NCBI RefSeq assembly: GCF_039533685.1
Contig: NZ_BAAATZ010000004.1
Location: 1 to 64,000 of the forward strand
Source of the DNA: Actinocorallia aurantiaca
GTDB taxonomy: Bacteria; Actinomycetota; Actinomycetes; Streptosporangiales; Streptosporangiaceae
Direction: 5' to 3'
DNA: 64,000 nucleotides
Under the pieces are notes generated by a model. That model saw only the letters and a list, made by a program, of their open reading frames with translations. It ran no database searches and was not told where the DNA came from. Numbering within the stretch: position 1 is the first letter of the stretch; every line of letters begins with the position of its first letter. The position numbers and the translations under genes were made by a program. Positions 40,043-48,647 of this stretch are shown here, piece after piece.

Positions 40043-41290
40043 GTGTCTGATCTGACACGGGCCGTACGGCCCGCACGGATCGCGCGGGTGGCCCGGGTGG
40101 TGCGGGTGGACGCCCGGCGGGGCTCGCTGCTGACCGCCGTGCCGCTGCTGGCCCTGCTCGGCGCGGTGGCCGGCTGGCACGAACTGCCGCAGGGGTTCCG
40201 CGACTGGGACAGCGTGGTGGGGGCCGCGGAGGCCTCGGTGCGCTGGATCGGCCCGGTCGTGGCGGGCCTGGCCGCGTGGACCGGCATGAGCGGCCGCCGT
40301 CTCGACTACCTGCGGGCGCTGACCGCCCGGTCCCCCGCCGCCGCCCCGCTGCACGACCTGGCGCTGCTGAGCGCGGTGGCGCAGTCCGGCTACCTGGCGG
40401 GCGCCCTGACGGTGGCGGCCCCCGTGCTGGCCGACGGCGGTTTCCGCGAGGCGCACCTGCTGGGCATCCTGGCCGGGGCGGGGAGCCTCTCCCTGTTCAC
40501 GGTGGCCGGCTACCTGGCGGGCCTGTCCTGGGCCCACCCGCTGGCCGTGGTCCTCGTGACGGCCACGGCCGCGGGCTGGGCCGCACTGCGTTCCGGGGAG
40601 TCCTGGACGGTGCTGCTGCCGCCCTCCCGGCTCGGCCCGATCGACCTCTTCGACATCCTGCGCCCGGGCGTGCTCGCCGCCCAGCTGTGCTGGGCCGCGG
40701 GGCTGACCGCCGCCCTCGTGCTCGGCCATCTGGCCTGGATCACCCGGCGCGGCCTCCTGCTCGTCGGAGTCGTCCTCTCCCTGGCCGTGACCGCCCTGTG
40801 CACGGCCCGCATCCACGCCGCGGACGGGGTGGCCAGCCGTCCCTCGGAGGTGCGGTACGCCTGCCGCCACTGGCCGGTGAGCGTCTGCGTCCACCCCTCG
40901 CTCGCCGAGGCCCTGCCGGTGCTCAGCGCCGCCGTCGCGCCTCTGGCCGCCCGGTTGTCGGGCACTCCCGACGCCATCGTCCGGATCGAGCAGCGCGCCG
41001 GCCGCGAACCCGCGTTCTTCGACGGCGGGACCGTCGGGTTCCACCTGCCCGACCTCTCCCCCGGCTACGAGCGCCGCGCCGTCCACGAGATCGAGTCCAC
41101 CCTCACCCGCTGCCCCTTCGCCCCCACCGGCCTCCAGGCCCAGGTCAGCGCCTGGCTGCGGGACGACCCCGTCCCCCGCCTCCCCGACACCCCCTTCACC
41201 CGGTGGACGGAGCGCCAGCGCCGTGCCTGGTTCGCCCTGCGCTATCCCGACTTCCAGTCCTGCGACCTCACCGCGTCATACTTCTTCTAG
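40043..41290 (+). CDS. Multi-pass membrane protein, partner of the degenerate ABC ATPase
   Basis: 415 aa from GTG at 40043. About six or seven membrane segments lie within residues 30-260 (AVPLLALLGAVAGW; the AGAGSLSLFTVAGYLAGLSW region; AAGLTAALVLGHLAW; GVVLSLAVTALC). An outside-facing C-terminal domain of about 150 residues with four cysteines follows (RYACRHWPVSVCVHPS... LTRCPF... FQSCDL). It resembles ABC-2-type permease-associated proteins, but no exporter signature is clear. Its partner has lost ATPase motifs, so the pair may sense or scaffold rather than transport. Confidence 0.65.
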   Translation: MSDLTRAVRPARIARVARVVRVDARRGSLLTAVPLLALLGAVAGWHELPQGFRDWDSVVGAAEASVRWIGPVVAGLAAWTGMSGRRLDYLRALTARSPAAAPLHDLALLSAVAQSGYLAGALTVAAPVLADGGFREAHLLGILAGAGSLSLFTVAGYLAGLSWAHPLAVVLVTATAAGWAALRSGESWTVLLPPSRLGPIDLFDILRPGVLAAQLCWAAGLTAALVLGHLAWITRRGLLLVGVVLSLAVTALCTARIHAADGVASRPSEVRYACRHWPVSVCVHPSLAEALPVLSAAVAPLAARLSGTPDAIVRIEQRAGREPAFFDGGTVGFHLPDLSPGYERRAVHEIESTLTRCPFAPTGLQAQVSAWLRDDPVPRLPDTPFTRWTERQRRAWFALRYPDFQSCDLTASYFF

Positions 41291-41375
41291 ACCCGCTTCC
41301 GCCGGCGGGCCCGTCTTCATCCGAACGTTTCCAGGCTCGCGGAATAGGTGGACCGTCTCAGGGAATACGCAGGGC

Positions 41376-42029
41376 ATGAACCCCTCGAAAACGGCACTTT
41401 TCGTGAAGACCGGCGTGGTCGTCATGACGCTGGCCGTGCTGTACGCGGTGGCCCAGAGCATGAGCTGGCTGCCCGACTGGACGAACCCGTTCGGTGAGCG
41501 CACGAAGGACCGGTCAGGGCCGGTGGTGCTGCAGTCGATCCGCGACCTGTCGCGGTACGAGGCGGCGACGGGACAGTTCCAGGTGGTGGTGGACCTGGAG
41601 AAGGACGCGAAGTTCCTGCCCAGCTCGGTCCGGGGCGAGCGGACGCTGTTCGTCGGGGTGGGCACCGTGGACGCGTACGTGGACTTCTCCAAGATCGCCG
41701 ACGGCGCGGTGAAGATCAACGCCGAGCGCACCGAGGCGACGATCACGCTGCCCGCGGCCCAGCTGGAGGAGACCTCGCTGGACACCGACGAGTCCCGGGT
41801 GTTCGCCACCCAGCGGGGCATCTTCGACCGGCTCGGGGACTTCTTCTCCGGCAACCCCAACGACCAGCAGAAGATGTACCAGCTGGCCTCGCAGAAGATC
41901 CAGGAGGCCGCGGGCGGGAGCGGGCTCAAGGAGCGCGCGGACGCCAACACGAAGCTGATGCTGGAGAACCTGCTGAAGGCGCTGGGCTTCGAGAAGGTGA
42001 CGGTCGTCCAGACCCCGGCGCAGCAGTGA
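41376..42029 (+). CDS. DUF4230 membrane-anchored protein
   Basis: 217 aa from the ATG at 41376. An N-terminal membrane anchor (VKTGVVVMTLAVLYAVAQSMSWL) and a domain matching DUF4230: PVVLQSIRDLSRYEAATGQFQVVVDLEKDAKFLP, GVGTVDAYVDFSKI, ATITLPAAQLEE, and a helical C-terminus. The family is uncharacterised and common in actinobacteria and Gram-positives. A strong terminator follows. Confidence 0.82.
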   Translation: MNPSKTALFVKTGVVVMTLAVLYAVAQSMSWLPDWTNPFGERTKDRSGPVVLQSIRDLSRYEAATGQFQVVVDLEKDAKFLPSSVRGERTLFVGVGTVDAYVDFSKIADGAVKINAERTEATITLPAAQLEETSLDTDESRVFATQRGIFDRLGDFFSGNPNDQQKMYQLASQKIQEAAGGSGLKERADANTKLMLENLLKALGFEKVTVVQTPAQQ

Positions 42030-42030
42030 A

Positions 42031-42068
42031 CGCGGAGGGCCGGGGGCATCGGCCCCCGGCCCTCCGCG
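42031..42068. terminator. Bidirectional terminator hairpin
   Basis: Perfect 17-bp arms (42031-42047 and 42052-42068) with a 4-nt loop between the convergent DUF4230 and thiolase genes. Confidence 0.8.
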
Positions 42069-42072
42069 AAGG

Positions 42073-43248
42073 TCAGACCTTGATGACCAGGGCGTCGCCC
42101 TGGCCGCCGCCGCCGCACAGGGCGGCCGCGCCGGTGCCTCCGCCGCGGCGCTTGAGCTCGTAGGCGAGGGTCAGCACCACCCGGGCGCCGGACATGCCGA
42201 TCGGGTGGCCCAGCGCGATGCCGCCGCCGTTGACGTTGACGATGTCGGGCGAGAGGCCGAGATCGGCCATCGACTGCAGGCCGACCGAGGCGAACGCCTC
42301 GTTGATCTCCACCAGGTCGAGGTCGGAGACGGACAGCCCGGCCTTGCCCAGCGCGTGGGTGATCGCGTTGGACGGCTGGGAGTGCAGCGAGTTGTCCGGG
42401 CCCGCCACGTTGCCGTGGGAGACGATCTCGGCCAGCCAGGTCAGGCCCAGCTCCTCGGCCTTGGCCTTGGACATCACCACGACCGCGCAGGCGCCGTCGG
42501 AGATCTGCGAGGAGGAGCCCGCGGTGATCGTGCCGCTCCGGTCGAAGGCGGGGCGCAGCCGGCCCAGCGACTCGGCGGTGGTGTCGGGGCGCACGCCCTC
42601 GTCGTCCTTGAAGACCACCGGGTCGCCCTTGCGGGACGGGATCTCCACCGGCACGATCTCCTCGGCCAGCAGCCCGTTCTTGATCGCGGCGGCGGCCCGC
42701 TGGTGGGAGCGGGCGGCGAACTCGTCCTGCGCCTCGCGGGTGATGCCCAGCTTCGCGTTGACCCGCTCGGTGGCCTCGCCCATCGCGCAGTTCTCGAAGG
42801 CGTCGGTCAGGCCGTCGTAGGCCATGTGGTCGAGCACCTCGATGGAGCCGTACTTGTAGCCCGCGCGCGACTTGGGCAGCAGGTGCGGGGCGTTGGTCAT
42901 CGACTCCATGCCGCCGGCCACCACGATGTCGAACTCGCCGGCCCTGATCAGCTGGTCGGCCAGCGCGATCGCGTCGAGGCCGGACAGGCAGACCTTGTTG
43001 ATCAGCAGGGAGGGCACGTTCATGGGGATGCCGGCCTTGACCGCGGCCTGACGCGCGGGGAGCTGGCCGGCGCCCGCCTGCAGCACCTGGCCCAGGATCA
43101 CGTACTGGACGTCGGAGCCCTGGATCCCGGCCCGCTCCAGGGCCTCCTTGACGGCCAGGCCGCCCAGGTCGGCGGCGCTGAAGTCCTTGAGGGAGCCCTG
43201 CAGTCGCCCGATGGGCGTGCGGGCACCGGCGACGATGACAGACGACAT
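42073..43248 (-). CDS. Acetyl-CoA C-acetyltransferase (thiolase)
   Basis: 391 aa, full thiolase length. Nucleophilic cysteine C87 in NKVCLSGLDA, NEAFA in the C-terminal half, GGGIALGHPIGMSGAR with the catalytic His, and the second cysteine in the CGGGGQGDA end. It condenses two acetyl-CoA to acetoacetyl-CoA or degrades 3-ketoacyl-CoA. It is divergent from methylmalonyl-CoA epimerase with 85 bp between, the same pairing as in Streptomyces near the scy-filP locus (recalled). Confidence 0.93.
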   Translation of the reverse strand: MSSVIVAGARTPIGRLQGSLKDFSAADLGGLAVKEALERAGIQGSDVQYVILGQVLQAGAGQLPARQAAVKAGIPMNVPSLLINKVCLSGLDAIALADQLIRAGEFDIVVAGGMESMTNAPHLLPKSRAGYKYGSIEVLDHMAYDGLTDAFENCAMGEATERVNAKLGITREAQDEFAARSHQRAAAAIKNGLLAEEIVPVEIPSRKGDPVVFKDDEGVRPDTTAESLGRLRPAFDRSGTITAGSSSQISDGACAVVVMSKAKAEELGLTWLAEIVSHGNVAGPDNSLHSQPSNAITHALGKAGLSVSDLDLVEINEAFASVGLQSMADLGLSPDIVNVNGGGIALGHPIGMSGARVVLTLAYELKRRGGGTGAAALCGGGGQGDALVIKV

Positions 43249-43333
43249 AACAGGGGGCCTCCCGGGACAGCGGTTCTTCCGTTTGCCACGATACCCAGGG
43301 AGTGCATCGGACCTTTCTGGAGGGGGCTGAACC

Positions 43334-43768
43334 ATGCTGAGCCGTATCGACCACATCGGCATCGCCTGTCACGACCTCGACGCGACCGTCGAGTTCTACA
43401 AGAAGACCTACGGGTTCACCGACGTCCACTTCGAGGTGAACGAGGAGCAGGGCGTGCGCGAGTGCATGCTCAAGATCAACGCGACCGGCGACGGCGCCGC
43501 GTCCTACATCCAGCTCATCACCCCGACCCGGCCGGACTCGACGGTGGCCAAGTGGCTGGAGAAGAACGGCGAGGGCGTGCACCACATCGCCTTCGGCACG
43601 GACGGCTCGGACGTCCAGGAGGAGGCCGACGGGATCGCGGCCAAGGGGGTCCGGGTCCTCTACGACGCTCCGCGCCGGGGTTCGATGGGATCGCGGATCA
43701 CCTTCCTGCACCCCAAGGACTGCCACGGGGTGCTCACCGAACTGGTGCAAAAAGCCTCTGAAGCCTGA
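43334..43768 (+). CDS. mce: Methylmalonyl-CoA epimerase
   Basis: 144 aa, VOC fold. It interconverts (R)- and (S)-methylmalonyl-CoA for the B12-dependent mutase. Metal-binding segments are visible: RIDHIGIACHDLD (His), the AASYIQLITP region, HHIAFG (His), and HGVLTELVQ with the final Glu. GGAGGGGG precedes the ATG. The cobalamin adenosyltransferase at 60167 would supply the mutase cofactor. Confidence 0.93.
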   Translation: MLSRIDHIGIACHDLDATVEFYKKTYGFTDVHFEVNEEQGVRECMLKINATGDGAASYIQLITPTRPDSTVAKWLEKNGEGVHHIAFGTDGSDVQEEADGIAAKGVRVLYDAPRRGSMGSRITFLHPKDCHGVLTELVQKASEA

Positions 43769-44084
43769 GTCATCCAGGAGTGCCTGTTTCGTGACGTGAT
43801 CGAAACCACGTGGTCACGCACCGGGTTTTCCGTTGGCGTTTATCCCTAATTGTCCGTTCTACCGGAGCGTAGGGAAGGTATGAAGTAGGCCATACGGGGG
43901 CTCCGAAGAACGTAACAAATAGGACAATCCACGCAGTGCGTTCAGATGAGCCCCCAACACGGCAGCAGCCGGAGTACGCTGCTCTCGCCGGAAGAAGGTC
44001 TGAGCCAGCAGCCAGGCGATCAACCGGTCTGTGAGACACACACCAGAACCCCGGCCGCACTCGTCACACCAGGATTGAGCCTCC
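43769..44084 (+). other. Intergenic region upstream of the coiled-coil gene
   Basis: 316 bp without a gene that I can support. It is AT-richer than its surroundings. Near its start two nested inverted repeats can form: GTTTCG...CGAAAC (43796-43805 region) and CGTGAC...GTCACG (43800-43818). They may be the mce terminator or a control element. The rest probably holds the promoter and leader of the coiled-coil gene, but no clean -35/-10 pair stands out. Confidence 0.4.
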
Positions 44085-45386
44085 ATGCAGTCCGACATCG
44101 ACGCCCAGCTCAGCAACTTCCTCGAAGACAGCAACTCTTCAGAGTCCAAAGAATTCGACGTGGTGCTCAGGGGCTACGACCGGCACCAGGTCGACGAGCA
44201 CATCAAGGTGCTCGACAACAAGGTGCGCCAGCAACTCGACAAGTCCGAGGCGCTCCAGCGGGAGCTGCGGGACGCCCACCGGCAGCTCCAGGAGCAGGAG
44301 CGCCCGACCTACTCCGGTCTCGGCGCCCGCATCGAGCAGCTGCTGCGCCTGGCCGAGGAGCAGGCCACCGAACTCGTCGGCGCCGCCCGCTCCGAGGCCA
44401 ACGAGATCAAGGCCGCCGCGAAGGTGGACGCCGCCGAACTGCGCGCGACCGCCGAGAACGACGCCGCCGAACTGCGCGCCACCGCCCAGCGCGAGGGCGA
44501 CGACATGCGCAACACGGCCGAGCGCGAGGCCGAGGAGGTGCGTACCGCCGCCCGCCGCGAGGCCGACGAGCTGACCTCCACCACCGAGCGCGAGGTCGCC
44601 AAGCTCCGCGCCACCGCCGACCACGAGGTCGCCGAGAAGCGGGCCACCGCCGAGCGTGAGATCGCCAAGCTCCGCACCACCACCGAGCGCGAGGTCGCCC
44701 AGCTGCGCGCCTCGACCAAGCGCGAGCGCGACGAGATCCTCACCACCGCCAAGCGCCAGGCCGACGAGATGCGCGCGCAGGCTCAGCGCATCCTGGAGGA
44801 GTCGGAGGCCCAGCGCGCCCAGGCCGAGGCCGAGTTCGAGATCCAGCTCGCGGCCCGCCGCGAGGAGGCCGACCGCCAGGACGCCGAGCGTCACGCCGCC
44901 GCCCAGGCCGCCACCCAGAAGCTGGTCGCCGAGGCCGAGCAGCGCGCCTCCTCCGCCGAGCAGCGCGCCGCCAAGGCCACCCAGCAGGCCGAGCAGACCC
45001 GCCGCGAGGCCGACCAGCACGCCAAGCAGCTGATGGCCAACGCGCGCAAGAACTCCGACAACGTGATCTCCGAGGCCAAGGCGCAGGCCGAGCAGCTGCT
45101 CGCCGAGACCAAGGCCGAGGCCGAGCGCATCCGCACCGCCGCGCAGCGCCAGGTGGACGAGCTCACGCGTCAGCGCGACTCCATCACCAGCCACCTCAAC
45201 CAGCTGCGCCAGCTCATCGGCGGGGTCTCCCCGGTCATGGGCGGTCCGGAGGCGGTCGCCGCCCCCGAGCCCGCTCCGGCCGTCGCCGCCCCCGAGCCCA
45301 AGCCGGCTCCCGCGGCCAAGCCCGCGGCGTCCGCCGCGTCCTCGAAGAAGGCGTCCCAGGACGACGACGACTGGTGGCAGGAGTAG
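44085..45386 (+). CDS. FilP/Scy-type long coiled-coil cytoskeletal protein
   Basis: 433 aa. A short DivIVA-like N-terminus (EFDVVLRGYDRHQVDEHIKVL) is followed by almost unbroken coiled coil (about 50-370). Its 11-residue (hendecad) periodicity shows as repeats such as AAELRATAEND / AAELRATAQRE / READELTSTTE, and it ends in a Pro/Ala-rich linker and an acidic DDDDWWQE tail. Proteins of this class (FilP, Scy) organise polar growth and hyphal tips in Streptomyces. Adjacency to mce and thiolase supports orthology to that locus. At 433 aa it is longer than FilP and much shorter than Scy. Confidence 0.8.
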   Translation: MQSDIDAQLSNFLEDSNSSESKEFDVVLRGYDRHQVDEHIKVLDNKVRQQLDKSEALQRELRDAHRQLQEQERPTYSGLGARIEQLLRLAEEQATELVGAARSEANEIKAAAKVDAAELRATAENDAAELRATAQREGDDMRNTAEREAEEVRTAARREADELTSTTEREVAKLRATADHEVAEKRATAEREIAKLRTTTEREVAQLRASTKRERDEILTTAKRQADEMRAQAQRILEESEAQRAQAEAEFEIQLAARREEADRQDAERHAAAQAATQKLVAEAEQRASSAEQRAAKATQQAEQTRREADQHAKQLMANARKNSDNVISEAKAQAEQLLAETKAEAERIRTAAQRQVDELTRQRDSITSHLNQLRQLIGGVSPVMGGPEAVAAPEPAPAVAAPEPKPAPAAKPAASAASSKKASQDDDDWWQE

Positions 45387-45403
45387 TCTCCCGTTACCGC
45401 ACG

Positions 45404-45457
45404 CTGTAGAAAGAGAGCCTGAGGCCAGAACGGCCTTAGGCTCTCTTGCGTCTACAG
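45404..45457 (+). terminator. Intrinsic terminator after the coiled-coil gene
   Basis: AGAGAGCCTGAGGCC (45412-45426) pairs with GGCCTTAGGCTCTCT (45432-45446) with one G-U, followed by TTGCG; outer CTGTAGA/TCTACAG arms extend the stem. Confidence 0.75.
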
Positions 45458-45489
45458 CTGTGGACACACCGGGTGCGAGGAGAGACCGA

Positions 45490-46716
45490 GTGCAGGAAAA
45501 GACCCCCCCGCCGGACGCGGTGCCCGACGAGCCCGCCGCCGAACCCGGACAGGTGGAAGTCGTCCCCCGGCCCGCCGGGGAGTCCGCTCCGGACGGGCCC
45601 TTCCACCCCGACCCCATCACCGACATGGAGCAGCGCCGCCGCGAGGCGGGGGTCACCGACCAGCTCCCCTTCGGCCTGCTCGGCCGCCCGCTGGGCCGCT
45701 TCAACCCGTTCTCCCTCGGCTTCACCGGAGCGCTCGGCGTCATCGTCGCCCTGCTGCTGTTCGAGGCGGTCCAGAGCGCCAAGCACGTGCTGCTGCTCAT
45801 CCTGGTCTCGCTGTTCCTGGCGGTGGGACTGAACCCGGCGGTGGAGCGGCTGGTGCGGGTGGGGCTGTCCCGCGGCAAGTCCGTCGGCCTGGTGTTCCTC
45901 GCGGTGCTGCTGTTCTTCACCGCCTTCGGCTGGGCGCTGGTGCCGCCCATCGTGACGGAGATCTCGCACTTCGCCGGCGAGATCCCCACCTACCTCACCC
46001 AGCTGCAGAACAACCGCCAGATCGCCGAGTGGGACACCAAGTACAAGCTGCTGGAGAAGGCGCAGGAGAAACTCAGCGAGTCGGACTTCCAGAAGAACGT
46101 CGCCGACTGGGCGCTCAGCGTCGGCAAGGGCACGCTGTCGGCCATCTTCAACACCTTCACGGTGCTGATCCTGACGCTGTACTTCCTGGCGGGCCTGCCG
46201 CAGATCAAGATGTTCTTCTACCGGTTCACCCCGCGCTCGCGCCGGGCCCGGGTCGCGCTGCTGGGCGACGAGATCCTCGACCAGATCGGCAACTACGTCG
46301 GCGGCGCCTTCACCGTCGCGACCATCGCGGGGATCAGCGCCTACCTCTTCCTGGCGATCGCCGGTGTTCCCTACGCCGCGGCGCTCTCCCTGATCGTGGC
46401 GCTGACCGGTCTCATCCCCATGGTCGGCGCGACGATCGGCGGCGTCCTGGTGACCATCGTCGGCTTCCTCACCGGACTGCCCGAGGGCATCGCCTGCGCG
46501 GTCTTCTTCGTCGTCTACCAGCAGCTGGAGAACTACCTCATCTCGCCGCGCATCATGGAGCGCTCGGTGGACGTGCAGCCGGCCGTGACGGTCGTCGCCG
46601 CCCTCATCGGCGGCGCCCTGATGGGGGTCATCGGCGCGCTGCTGGCCATCCCCACCGCGGCCGCGATCTCCCTCATCATCCGCGAGGTGGTGCTGCCCCG
46701 CCAGGACGCCAAGTAG
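45490..46716 (+). CDS. AI-2E family transporter-like membrane protein
   Basis: 408 aa from GTG with GAGGAGA upstream. A Pro-rich cytoplasmic N-terminus of about 75 residues, then seven or eight membrane segments in the AI-2E/PerM/YdiK pattern (LLLILVSLFLAVGLNPAVERLV, GLPQIKMFFYRFTPRSRR, then LSLIVALTGLIPMVGATIGG and QQLENYLISPRIM). Substrates of this family are poorly known (autoinducer-2, Na+/H+ or others). Confidence 0.88.
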   Translation: MQEKTPPPDAVPDEPAAEPGQVEVVPRPAGESAPDGPFHPDPITDMEQRRREAGVTDQLPFGLLGRPLGRFNPFSLGFTGALGVIVALLLFEAVQSAKHVLLLILVSLFLAVGLNPAVERLVRVGLSRGKSVGLVFLAVLLFFTAFGWALVPPIVTEISHFAGEIPTYLTQLQNNRQIAEWDTKYKLLEKAQEKLSESDFQKNVADWALSVGKGTLSAIFNTFTVLILTLYFLAGLPQIKMFFYRFTPRSRRARVALLGDEILDQIGNYVGGAFTVATIAGISAYLFLAIAGVPYAAALSLIVALTGLIPMVGATIGGVLVTIVGFLTGLPEGIACAVFFVVYQQLENYLISPRIMERSVDVQPAVTVVAALIGGALMGVIGALLAIPTAAAISLIIREVVLPRQDAK

Positions 46717-46729
46717 CCGGGCCGCGGCT

Positions 46730-47515
46730 TCAGGGGGTGGAGCGGGCCACCGCCGCGACGAACTCCGCGACGGCCTGGTCGAACAGGTCGGGCTGCTCGA
46801 TCGGGGTGAGGTGGCCGGCCCGCGGGATGACGGTCAGCTCGGCGTTCGGGAGGGCCTCGGCCATGGTGCGGGCGTCGTCCTCGGTGGCCAGCCGGTCCTC
46901 CGAGCCCACGATGACCAGGGCGGGCACCTTGACGCCGCGCAGGGTGTCCGTCGAGTCGGGCCGTGCCGCCATCGCCCGCTGCGCCCAGGCCGCGGCCTTC
47001 GGCGGCGCCGACTGCACCAGCCCGCGCACCCGCCCGTAGACGAGGGCGCGCTGGTGCATCGTGGTCGGGCCGAGCAGGCCGGGGAGCACCTCTTCGACCA
47101 GCACGTCCGGCCGGTTCTCGGCGGTGAGCCGCTCGGCCATCCGCAGCCGCTTCTCCCTCGCCTCCCCGGTGTCGGCGGAGGCCTTGGTGTCGGCGAGGAC
47201 GAGCCCGCGGACCCGGTCGGGGTGGCGGCGGCACAACGCCATCGCGACGTAGCCGCCCATCGACACCCCGCCGATGACGGCGCGGCTGATGTTCCTGGCC
47301 TTCAGCAGCGCGGCGACGTCGTCGGCCATCACGTCGACGGACGGTTCCGCGTCGCCGAGCACCGAGCCGCCGAATCCGCGCAGGTCGGGGGTGACGATCC
47401 TGAAGCGGGACGCGAGGTGTTCGCGCTGCGCCAGCCACATCGCCGATGACAGGGGAAACGCGTGCAGCAGTACGAGTGGAGTCCCCTGCCCGACATCCCG
47501 TGCGTACAACTGCAT
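46730..47515 (-). CDS. Alpha/beta-fold hydrolase
   Basis: 261 aa from the ATG at 47515 (GGGAGGGC about 9 bp upstream). Nucleophile elbow GVSMGGYVA, oxyanion HG-like LLHAFPLSSAMW, acid in IVGSEDRLAT, and histidine in RAGHLTPIEQP. The closest general type is the 3-oxoadipate enol-lactonase/esterase group. No pathway genes adjoin it, so the substrate is unknown. Confidence 0.85.
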   Translation of the reverse strand: MQLYARDVGQGTPLVLLHAFPLSSAMWLAQREHLASRFRIVTPDLRGFGGSVLGDAEPSVDVMADDVAALLKARNISRAVIGGVSMGGYVAMALCRRHPDRVRGLVLADTKASADTGEAREKRLRMAERLTAENRPDVLVEEVLPGLLGPTTMHQRALVYGRVRGLVQSAPPKAAAWAQRAMAARPDSTDTLRGVKVPALVIVGSEDRLATEDDARTMAEALPNAELTVIPRAGHLTPIEQPDLFDQAVAEFVAAVARSTP

Positions 47516-47636
47516 CAGAGCAGCCCTCCCAGTCACCTTGAACGCGGTTCGGCTCAGGTCTCAGTACCCGCACCGGCGTCGGCTCATCTGTCCGTGGCCG
47601 CGATCGGACGTTTCCCGGCTTCCGGGAACAGGCGGT

Positions 47637-48350
47637 TCAGGGGAGTTCGGTCGGCAGCGGCCAGGCGTCCGGCGCCACGTGCCTGACGATCTCGTCGAGC
47701 ACCACCCGGACGGACGGCTCCCCCACCCACAGGTGCTTGGCGCCGGGGAACCCGATGACCTCGGCCTGCGGGACCCGGGCGAAGCGGGCGGCGGCCTCGT
47801 CGGGCCGCAGGTAGTCGTCCAGTTCCGGCACGAGCGCCACGAGCGGGCGGCCGTCGGCGGCCCAGGCGTCCAGGTCTCGGTCGGTGGCGCGGTGCAGCGG
47901 CGGAGAGAGCAGGATCGCGCCCCTGACCAGGGGGTCCAGGCCCCACTTGAGGGCCAGTTCGGTGCCGAAGGACCAGCCGACCAGCCAGGGGTTCGGAAGG
48001 TCGTGGTACTCGGCGAACTCCAGCGCCGCGGCCACGTCGTACCGTTCGCCCTCGCCGCCGTCGAACGCCCCCTGCGAGGTTCCGCGGTCGGAGGTCGTGC
48101 CCCGGGTGTTGAACCGGAGCACCGCCAGGCCGGCCAGTGACGGAAGCCGGTTGGCGGCCTTGCGCAGCACGTGGCTGTCCATCATGCCGCCGTGGGTGGG
48201 CAGCGGGTGCAGGCAGACCAGGGTCGCCGCGGGGGGCCCGTCCTCGGGCCGGGCCACTTCGCCGACCAGTTCCAGCCCGTCGGCGGTGTGCAGGGTGATG
48301 TCCTCGCGGTGCGCGGGCAGCACCGTGCTCGCCCTGATCTCGGTCGTCAC
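47637..48350 (-). CDS. Alpha/beta hydrolase (dienelactone-hydrolase/serine aminopeptidase-like)
   Basis: 237 aa from GTG at 48350, which overlaps the stop of the zinc-motif gene (GTGA). Segments: LVCLHPLPTHGGMMDSHVL, LAVLRFNTRGT, elbow VGWSFGTELAL, acid near LVPELDDYLRPDEAA, and histidine in PGAKHLWVGE. This spacing (RFNxRGxxxSxG) is like the conserved alpha/beta hydrolases annotated as YfbL/PF12146-type. Substrate unknown. Confidence 0.8.
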   Translation of the reverse strand: MTTEIRASTVLPAHREDITLHTADGLELVGEVARPEDGPPAATLVCLHPLPTHGGMMDSHVLRKAANRLPSLAGLAVLRFNTRGTTSDRGTSQGAFDGGEGERYDVAAALEFAEYHDLPNPWLVGWSFGTELALKWGLDPLVRGAILLSPPLHRATDRDLDAWAADGRPLVALVPELDDYLRPDEAAARFARVPQAEVIGFPGAKHLWVGEPSVRVVLDEIVRHVAPDAWPLPTELP

Positions 48351-48637
48351 CTTCTGGGTCCTCTCCGCAGCCGGGCCTGCCAGCAGGGCCGGTGCCAGTG
48401 CCTTCGGTCGTCCGGCCCGCCGCGGTCGGCGGGCCAGGCGACCAGGTGCGCCGTCCGGGGCGAGATCTCCTGGTCGCAACCGGGGCAACGGTAGGTCTTC
48501 AGCGCGGCGGAGGCGAGGATCGTGCGGACGTGCCATTCGCCGTCCGGCTCTCGCCGGGTCTCCTGGATCCCGTAGGACCAGGGGCCTCCCATGTCCCGAC
48601 CCGCACGACCGTCTCGCCTGTTCTTCCGCGCACACAC
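48347..48637 (-). CDS. Small actinobacterial zinc-motif protein
   Basis: 96 aa. A basic N-terminus (RKNRRDGRAG), then YGIQETRREPDGEWHVRTI, YRCPGCDQEISPRTAHLVAWP and DDRRHWHRPCW. The CxxC plus HWHxxCW set suggests a zinc-binding fold. Close relatives in Streptomyces are annotated only as hypothetical or 'ATP/GTP-binding' proteins, without proof. Translationally coupled to the hydrolase that follows. Start at 48637 chosen because relatives share the basic N-terminus. Confidence 0.7.
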   Translation of the reverse strand: MCARKNRRDGRAGRDMGGPWSYGIQETRREPDGEWHVRTILASAALKTYRCPGCDQEISPRTAHLVAWPADRGGPDDRRHWHRPCWQARLRRGPRR

Positions 48638-48647
48638 GGTTTCTAGG

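Noticed and set aside
44400..45170. Internal direct repeats in the coiled-coil gene as a DNA repeat element
   Set aside because: They reflect the 11-residue protein periodicity of a coiled coil.
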